Below, one piece after another: positions 57,600-64,000 of a stretch of 64,000 bases of DNA. Below the pieces are notes generated by a model. The model worked only from the letters and a program-made list of their open reading frames with translations, was not told the DNA's origin and did not search any database. The stretch spans positions 16,241,001-16,305,000 of the forward strand of contig JALGPY010000003.1 of the NCBI GenBank assembly GCA_023055425.1, in the 5' to 3' direction. The DNA comes from Linanthus parryae. Its lineage: Eukaryota > Streptophyta > Magnoliopsida > Ericales > Polemoniaceae. The position numbers were made by a program, and so were the translations under genes. Positions within the stretch are counted from its first letter, which is position 1. Every line of letters starts with the position of its first letter.

Positions 57600-59880
57600 C
57601 CATAACCTTATCCGCAAGGATCATATCCGACACGGGCATGGTGCCGAGATTGAAGAGTACGGCTAACTTAGCACCTTACAACATGAGACGAGAAGAAAAG
57701 TTTTCCTAACAATAATTACTTTCTTACTCGGCTTAAGAAAAGTTAGTCTATTTAAAACCATTGATTACTAGTGACAGAAGAAATCCATCCGGTTAGTAAT
57801 ATACCAAATCTTTCAATTTCTCGTGTGTTCAGGGGAAAAAGTAACATTTCATGAAACCCGTCACACCTGTAGGAATGATGGGGACAATTACTTGGTTTTA
57901 GTGGGAGAGAGGTATGCAGCTGAAGGGTCAATTAGATGCATTTATAAGGGGCAAGAAATCCCGGTTTTTAACACCAGATTTTTTTCTTACCAACACTGCC
58001 AATTATGTGTATTATAAAGAATTAAAGAGAAAACCCACACTGTCCACCTCAAAACACTGCAAACTGAAACAGCTCCACACACCTAGTGCATTGTAAAAGA
58101 ACCGATATACCTTCATAATAGCTACATAGGAAACAAGGGATTTGAGAAACTCATTAACCACCCATACAGTCTTCTTCATCCACAAAACTATATCACCACA
58201 CAAGCAGCGCAGACAACAATCCAGTTACATTCAAATAGTTGCTATGAAGTTAATTAATCTTTCCAGCGTCTTCCTTTAAGCCATCGCTAGTCGCCTTAGA
58301 TATTTTAGAAGTCCAAGTGCCATTTTGGATACCAAGCCAAGATTTCATTATTTGCTGCTGCAGATAATTCCAATAGAACATATGATCTAAGAAATGCATA
58401 ACAGAGAACATTCTCAAAATTGTCATGAGGCACTTAGGAACCTTTCATCTTTCAAAATATGCGAGTAACAACTTCTTCAAATCGATGTGTACCATACAAC
58501 AACAAACGTCCAACTTGCATCTCTTTAGCCCATATCCACTCCATCCTTCACCAAAACATCCTTTTTCTCTAGTACTAACAAACAAGCCCAATTATGTCCA
58601 CCTCTGCACCTCACTACCTGAACTACTTATCCAATCCTCAACAAAAGCGCGACTGAAAATGACAACTGTAGCTTTTTTCTTTACCTACCCTTCATCCAGC
58701 AAAAGCTACTTCAAGCCTACATTAATTAATGTGATCTTCTCAAGTGTCAAGACAATCCTGCTTCAATCGATCCCTACAAAGATTGTTGAAAACTTGAAGC
58801 ATAAGACTTAACAAACGACATGATGCATTGCTAACTCATGTTGTTGAATTAAATAACAGAGATCCATTCCAGCCTACTGGTTTTCTTCTTTCTACTTCGC
58901 AAATTTTATATCCTAAATATAAGAAACTGGAGGGACTTCAAGTTTATAATGAGCTTTTTTGCCTCTGGATGACTTGAAATGGGACAACTTGACGATAGCT
59001 TTAATGAGAGGAAAATAACTACAAGGACAGAGTTAGAATATGAGAATTAAGGTAAAACCTAGTTGTATGAAGTTTATGTTAACTTCCTGTTAACTCAAAT
59101 TGCGGTAACAAATCTGTTCCCAGTGTAATCCATTTCGCAAGAAAAGGTTTTTCATTCAGTATTCAATGAAGGATTCAGAATTACAATTCAGAAATACAAC
59201 TCATTCTCCGTTTTCTGCCTATTATCATACTATAGCAAAGGAGGCATAATTTCCAGAACAGGAAAATGGAGAGGAAATGGTGGGGAAAGAGGCAAGACAT
59301 GCACCAGCAACATATAGACAAAATATCAGGTGAACTTAAAAGTCACAATAATCTCATAGAAAATGGTTTCAAACCCTAAGGGACACGTAAGGGAAGCCAT
59401 TGGAATGTAGAGGTCAAACTAGTGGAAGACTTGGGTAGATGCTTCCTGGTAACTTGTAGCAGACTCATAAAGCCAAATAACTTCAATCAATAATCTAGTG
59501 TTCAGGACTACAAGAGTTTTTCCAGAAAATTTCCCTCATGTTTACTGAAGTTTGTCTAAACAATTCTAACGAGTTACAGGCTAGCAGCGGAACAGTGTCG
59601 GCCCACCCTGCAAGGAAAGAACCAATCCATGAGGTCAAATAGATCTGGCAACAATGTATATCGCCTCCAAGCTTGCTCAAGAGAGTGATATAATTTGTGA
59701 AGTTCTAAATTTGCACTCATAGAAGGTCAGTAAAGTCCCAGTTCAAAAACAACAATATTTTTATAAGCTTATGACCTGAACTGGAGCATTATGCCACGCA
59801 TTGTATTTAAACCTAACTGTTATGGCTTATCATAAATATACGTCTGCAATAGTCCGTCAATCTTACTTGTTCATACTAGG
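57600..59880. other. Intergenic or intronic DNA, no gene confirmed
   Basis: If the acidic exon at 62983 belongs to a working gene, its further exons should lie here on the minus strand, but I could not recognise any conserved domain. A 58-codon minus frame at 58250-58426 and a 61-codon one at 59495-59680 are the only notable stretches. The minus strand near 59170-59280 looks like a 3' UTR. Confidence 0.35.
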
Positions 59881-59881
59881 T

Positions 59882-61335
59882 AACATCGAAGTAGATATAG
59901 AAAGGGAATAAGTTAGATTACTTCTGATTCAACAATCCGAAGGAAATCTTAATGTATCCTGGTACATATGTTTCAAGATGCAATTTGCTGTGGTACTGAA
60001 TATTCGAGGGATTAGAGGTTTATGCACATTTGATTGATTTATGGTTAAATCTAATGTTGATTTCCTTACAACGGTAAGATTCTTTCTATCATTTTGGAAT
60101 TTCAATGTATGTGTCTTTGAAAATATTTATCATTTCTTTTCGGCATACTCTGCCTGTCTCGCTCTCACATATTTTTCTTCTCTCCAGCTTTCATTAGTCT
60201 CATCCCCCTTCCAAGACCTTCTATCCAACCTTCTTCCTCTTTTCTCTCTAACCTATCCTGTCATTACGATTCAATGTAACAGCTATATTATGTACATCAT
60301 ATATAAGTGAAAATTTATATAACGAACATATTTTGGGATGAGTGTTGTGCTTATAAGAACATTGCAGTTTGAATGAAGGATTTAGCTTGAGATAAACAAA
60401 GTCGTCATGGGACAATTGTACTTAATATGTGATTCGCGATCCAGAAATGGTAATACTAATATCAAACTTGGCTGGGGAAGATCTTAAAAGTCAGAAACTG
60501 GTAGGAGAAGATAAAATGAGTAGAAAAAGCACCCTAAACAAAATATTTTGCCTAGGAAACCGGCAAATTGAGTTAACCGCTGCTCCTCATGTAACCGTTA
60601 AACTGCTCAGCCAACTAAAACGAGGGGGTTCAGTAATTAACTGGGGAGAAACGCGACATCCGTTCTCTTTTAATGCTCGACATTCCGATATATAGTAAAG
60701 GACTGACGACAAGGGGTCCAGTAATAAAAAATGTAACTCAACTAACATTCAAAAAATTGCGGAGGCTGCTCTATACTACTGGGGGGGGGGGGGGGGGCAT
60801 GATTCATAAATACAACTCATATAGCATTCAGATCATTAAAAGAACATCATATGGAACAAAAACAGTACATGTTATGGTAAGAAAAAACTCAAATTGAATC
60901 AGCAAAAAAAACAAACACCACACATATATCATCAGATCATTAAAAGGCCAGCATTTGAAACAAAAGAAATACATATCATGATATAAGGAAATAAAATTTA
61001 ATCAATAAAAACAACCACACATACAGCAGTCGGATCATTAAAAGCCCAGCATATGAAACAAAAAGCAGTATACCTCATGGTAAAGAAAAACTCGAATTTA
61101 ATCAGCAAAAAGCCCAAATAAGTGCCATAAACAACAGGAAGAGAATGCAGAAACAGCATATCTAGGGTTTCAATCACTGTATATAAAATTAAGCATCAAC
61201 ATTAAAGGATTAACTCACCATTTTGATTTTCTTCCATGGGTGCATCAGACAGGTCTTCACCGATATCGTCATCCGCCACTTCCTCCTCCTCTCCCTCTTC
61301 CTCTTCATCTTCCATCCCCTTCAGTTCTTCACATT
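59882..61335 (-). repeat. Higher-order tandem duplication, copy A (~1.45 kb)
   Basis: Matches copy B (61336-62775) over its whole length in direct orientation. Shared landmarks are GAAGTAGAT(A/T)TAGAAAGGG, AATGTATCCTGGTACATATG, CATACTCTGCCTGTCTCGCTC, GGGGTCCAGTAATAAAA, GATTCATAAAT and the acidic exon. Inside it, a ~95-bp unit (CAGATCATTAAAAG...GAAACAAAAA) is itself repeated about three times (60806-61110). It contains a 17-bp G run (60781-60797). Confidence 0.85.
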
Positions 61336-61341
61336 GAAACA
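61219..61341 (-). CDS. Duplicate of the acidic first exon (copy A); alternative exon or pseudo-exon
   Basis: Reads CEELKGMEDEEEEGEEEE then VADDDIGEDLSDAPMEENQNG, ending at a good donor (GTGAGT at 61218-61213). It matches the 3' half of the exon at 62983-63166, with a five-residue insertion PMEEN. It has its own ATG at 61341 in frame. Whether it is transcribed as a first exon, spliced as an internal one or unused cannot be told. Confidence 0.45.
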
Positions 61342-62775
61342 TTGAAGTAGATTTAGAAAGGGAATAAGTTAAGACTACTTTTGATTCAACAATCGGAAGG
61401 AAATCTTAATGTATCCTGGTACATATGTTTCAAAATGCAATTTTCTGTGGTACTGAATATTCAAGGGATTAGAGGTTTATGCACATTTGATTGGTTTATG
61501 GTTGAATCTCATGTTGATTTCCTTACAACAGTAGGGTTCTTTTTATAGTTTTGGATTTTCAATGTATGTTACATTCAGGATATTGATCATTTCTCTTCGG
61601 CATACTCTGCCTGTCTCGCTCTAACATATTGTTCGTCTCTCCAGCTTCCATTAGTCTCATCCCCCTTCCAAGACCTTCTTTCCAACCTTCTCTCCAACCT
61701 ATCATGTCCTTATGATTCAAATGTAATAGCTACATTTTGTACATCATATATAAGTGCATATTTATATAATGAACATTATTTGGGCTCATAGTGTTGTGCT
61801 TATAAGAGCATTGAAGTTCGAATGAAGGATTTAGTTTGAGATAAACAAACTCGTCATGGGACACTTGTACTTAATATATGATTCGCTGATCCGGACAATG
61901 GTAATACTAAGATCATACTTGGCTGGGGAAGATCTTAAAGTCAGAAAATGGTAGGAGATGATAAAATGAGTAGAAAATCACCCTAAACAAAATATTTTTC
62001 GTAGGAAACCGGCAAATAGAGTTATCCGTTGCTCCTCATGTAACCGTTATAATGCTGAGCCAACTAAAACGAAGGGGTTCAGTAATTAATTGGGGATAAA
62101 CGCGCCATCCGTTCTCTTTTAATGCTCGACATTCCGATATAGTAAAGTACTAACGACAAGGGGTCCAGTAATAAAATATGTAACACAACTAACGTTCAAA
62201 AACACAGAGGCTGCTCTATACTACCGGCCACCGGGGGGCGTGATTCATAAATGCGACACATACAGCATTCAGATCATTAAAAGACCACCACATGGAACAA
62301 AAACAGTACATGTTATGGTAAGAACAAACTCCGTTTAATCAGCAAAAACACCACACATGTATCATCAGATCATTAAAATCCCAGCATTTGAAACAAAAAC
62401 AATACATGGTGGTATCATGGTAAAAAGAAATAAAATTTAACCAACAAACACAACCACACATATATCAGTCAGATCATTAAAAGGCCAGCAAGTGAAACAA
62501 AAAGCAGCATATACCACGCCAAAAAAACCCACATTTAATCAGCAAAAAACACTAGTAAGTGCCATAAACAACAGGGAAGAGAATACAGAAACAGCATTTC
62601 TAGGGTAACAATCGCGCGAGACAGATACCAGTTTTCAATCACTGTATATAAAATTAAGCATCGACATTGAAGGATTAACTCACCATTTTGATCTTCTTCC
62701 ATGGGTGCGTCAGACAGGTCTTCACCGATATCGTCATCCGCCACTTCCTCCTCCCCATCTTCATCCTCCTCTTCA
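61336..62775 (-). repeat. Higher-order tandem duplication, copy B (~1.44 kb)
   Basis: Partner of copy A. The two differ by scattered substitutions and small indels. Where copy A has a G run, copy B has CCACCGGGGGGCG. The ~95-bp inner unit is again repeated about three times (62240-62540). Confidence 0.85.
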
Positions 62776-62786
62776 AACACAACCAC
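62684..62786 (-). CDS. Duplicate of the acidic first exon (copy B); alternative exon or pseudo-exon
   Basis: Reads EEEDEDGEEEVADDDIGEDL then SDAPMEEDQNG, ending at a GTGAGT donor at 62683. An in-frame ATG lies at 62786. It matches the 3' half of the exon at 62983-63166 plus the PMEED insertion. Its status is as uncertain as that of copy A. Confidence 0.45.
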
Positions 62787-62982
62787 ACATATAACATTCA
62801 GATCATTAAAAGACCATCATACGAAACAAAAAGCAGTATATACCATGCCAAAAACAAAACAAAAAACACAAATAAGTGCCATAAACAACAGGGAAGAGAA
62901 TGCAGAAACAGCATTTCTAGGGTTTCAATCACTGTATATAAAAATTAACTAATTAAGCATCAACATTGAAGGATTAACTCAC

Positions 62983-63166
62983 CATTTTGTGCATCAGATA
63001 GGTCTTCACCGATATCGTCATCCGCCACTTCCTCCTCCTCTTCCTCTTCCATCTCCTTCACTTCTTCATCACCGGCCTCGTCTTCTTCGACCTCTTCTTC
63101 TACTTCGACCTCTTCCTCGACCTCAATCTCTTCGTATTCCACATCTTCGTCTTCGCTGCTAGCCAT
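62983..63166 (-). CDS. First exon of an acidic protein of unknown function (61 residues, then splice donor)
   Basis: ATG at 63166 followed by MASSEDEDVEYEEIEVEEEV, a Glu/Asp-rich stretch, and VADDDIGEDLSDAQNG, ending in a consensus donor GTGAGT (62982-62977). Upstream (63170-63330) is a GC-rich leader with a GCC run, as expected for a 5' UTR. The rest of the protein was not identified. Acidic N-termini of this style occur in plant hnRNP Q/R-like RNA-binding proteins and nucleolar proteins, but that is only a resemblance in composition. The 3' half of the exon exists in two further copies at 61219 and 62684. Confidence 0.5.
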
Positions 63167-63720
63167 ATTTCGGTTTGAAACTGAATCTGATTGTAGAGCG
63201 CCTGATCGCCGGCACCGACGGGTGTCCGCAGGGAGGGGAAGCAGAGCGGCGGCGGCGGCGGCGGCGGAGGAAGGCGTCACTGGAACCCTTGACGGGGGAG
63301 GGTATGTTGGGTTTTGTAACGTTTTGGGCACAACAAGAGATGAAACAATCTGATGATTTTAAGCTTCGTTCGAACTATGTACGCTCAATCAGACGAGTCT
63401 TTTTTTCCTTTTTCTGAAATGAAAAGAGTCCATTTCATTCGTCATAAAAATTCACAATTACAAATTATGAAATAAGAAATACAATTTAATGTTGCACATT
63501 TTATAATCTTGTCTACACAATTTATAAATTTTAAGAAAAAACAAATCGGCAACTATCGTTTCAAAGAATTTCTGAATATTTGTAGGCTCCAACATCACCA
63601 CCAGTTGAGTTAGGTGTCTTTTTTCCTCCATCATTGGGAGCAATGAGAGGGGTGAAGAAAATAATCCGTCTATCACGACAGCAGAATTCGGCATCCACAT
63701 GAAATTCACATCGAGCAGCT
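63167..63720. other. Leader/promoter side of the acidic-exon gene
   Basis: GC-rich up to about 63330 (GCC run at 63247-63268), then AT-rich. No further gene recognised. Confidence 0.45.
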
Positions 63721-63721
63721 A

Positions 63722-63837
63722 GGGTGGTAGCTCAAGTAGTAGAGCGTTGGAAGCCCCTGCATGAGGTCCCGGGTTCAAACCCGGTTGACAACAAAACAAT
63801 TTCTCCAAAAAAAAAACAAAAAAAAAAAAAAAAAGAA
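63722..63837 (+). mobile_element. tRNA-derived SINE with A-rich tail
   Basis: GGGTGGTAGCTCAAGTAGTA starts a tRNA-like head with an A box (TAGCTCAAGTAG) and a B box (GGTTCAAACCC) 31 bp apart. It is followed by a short body and an A-rich tail from 63807. It cannot fold as a full tRNA with paired acceptor ends. The A-rich tail marks a retroposed copy, not a working tRNA gene. No clear target duplication was found. Confidence 0.7.
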
Positions 63838-63916
63838 AAAACAGCAGGACCAGGTGACACAGAACGTCACATTTATATGATAGATTATGATATTATTGTA
63901 AACATTTACCGCACTA

Positions 63917-64000
63917 AGGCGGTAGTTGGCCGCCCTTTAGCGGAAGAGAACTGCTCTTAAACGGTAGTTGGTCGTCATTTGACGGAAGAAAACCGCTCTT
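63917..64000 (+). repeat. ~41-bp tandem repeat running off the right edge
   Basis: The unit GGCGGTAGTTGGCCGCC...GGAAGAGAACTGCTCTT is followed by a second, diverged unit CGGTAGTTGGTCGTC...GGAAGAAAACCGCTCTT up to the last base. Each unit carries inverted GGCGG/CCGCC words, the style of subterminal repeats in CACTA or Mutator elements. The rest lies outside the window. Confidence 0.65.

Noticed and set aside
63722..63790. A functional tRNA gene
   Set aside because: A and B boxes are present, but the ends do not pair as an acceptor stem and an A-rich tail follows, so it is a SINE.

Overview
The window is nuclear DNA of a flowering plant. It has short GT-AG spliced exons, plant-only gene families (Dof, SBP-box with a miR156 site, auxin-repressed/dormancy protein, FRIGIDA-ESSENTIAL 1-like CCCH protein), and a dense load of plant transposons (Copia, TRIM, solo LTR, L1-type LINE, Helitron, Stowaway and Tourist MITEs, Mutator-like TIR elements, a SINE). 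The gene order SPL3-like, BAC1-like, DRM/ARP-like, FES1-like matches, as I recall it, Arabidopsis At2g33810, At2g33820, At2g33830 and At2g33835. This suggests a eudicot with conserved microsynteny that insertions have expanded to about 34 kb. The species cannot be named from the sequence.

Layout. 1-843 (minus): start of a Dof zinc-finger gene that runs off the left edge. 0.9-10.6 kb: intergenic DNA with a Stowaway MITE, a Mutator-like element and LTR-like repeats. 10.94-12.21 kb (plus): two-exon SPL3/4/5-type SBP gene with a Tourist MITE in its intron, a miR156/157 site in the 3' UTR and a perfect 24-bp palindrome upstream. 15.17-19.45 kb (minus): complete eight-exon mitochondrial basic amino acid carrier gene with a TRIM in intron 2; a 310-bp Helitron lies about 240 bp upstream of its start codon. 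19.7-23.7 kb: MITEs, including a 1.1-kb Stowaway-like element, and a retroposon inserted in an 87-bp tandem duplication. 24.24-26.62 kb (minus): three-exon dormancy/auxin-repressed gene whose second intron holds two MITEs. 27.36-32.75 kb: young, apparently intact Copia element. 34.8-39.7 kb: decayed LINE split by a solo-LTR-like insertion. 40.0-41.2 kb: a Stowaway and a Mutator-like element side by side. 42.61-44.99 kb (minus): FES1-like gene. 45.9-57.6 kb: a TE-rich tract with a triplicated ~310-bp repeat and three Mutator-like elements nested inside one another. 59.9-63.2 kb: an acidic first exon and its intron, tandemly multiplied to three copies. 63.7-64.0 kb: a SINE and the start of another tandem repeat.

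Functionally, SPL3 (flowering, age pathway) and FES1 (vernalization-sensitive flowering) both concern flowering time. Their proximity looks inherited and not operon-like. No new defence or metabolic system was recognised. The most unusual structures are the nested TIR elements with intact 9-bp target duplications, the multiplied acidic first exon, and the arrays of near-palindromic subterminal repeats.
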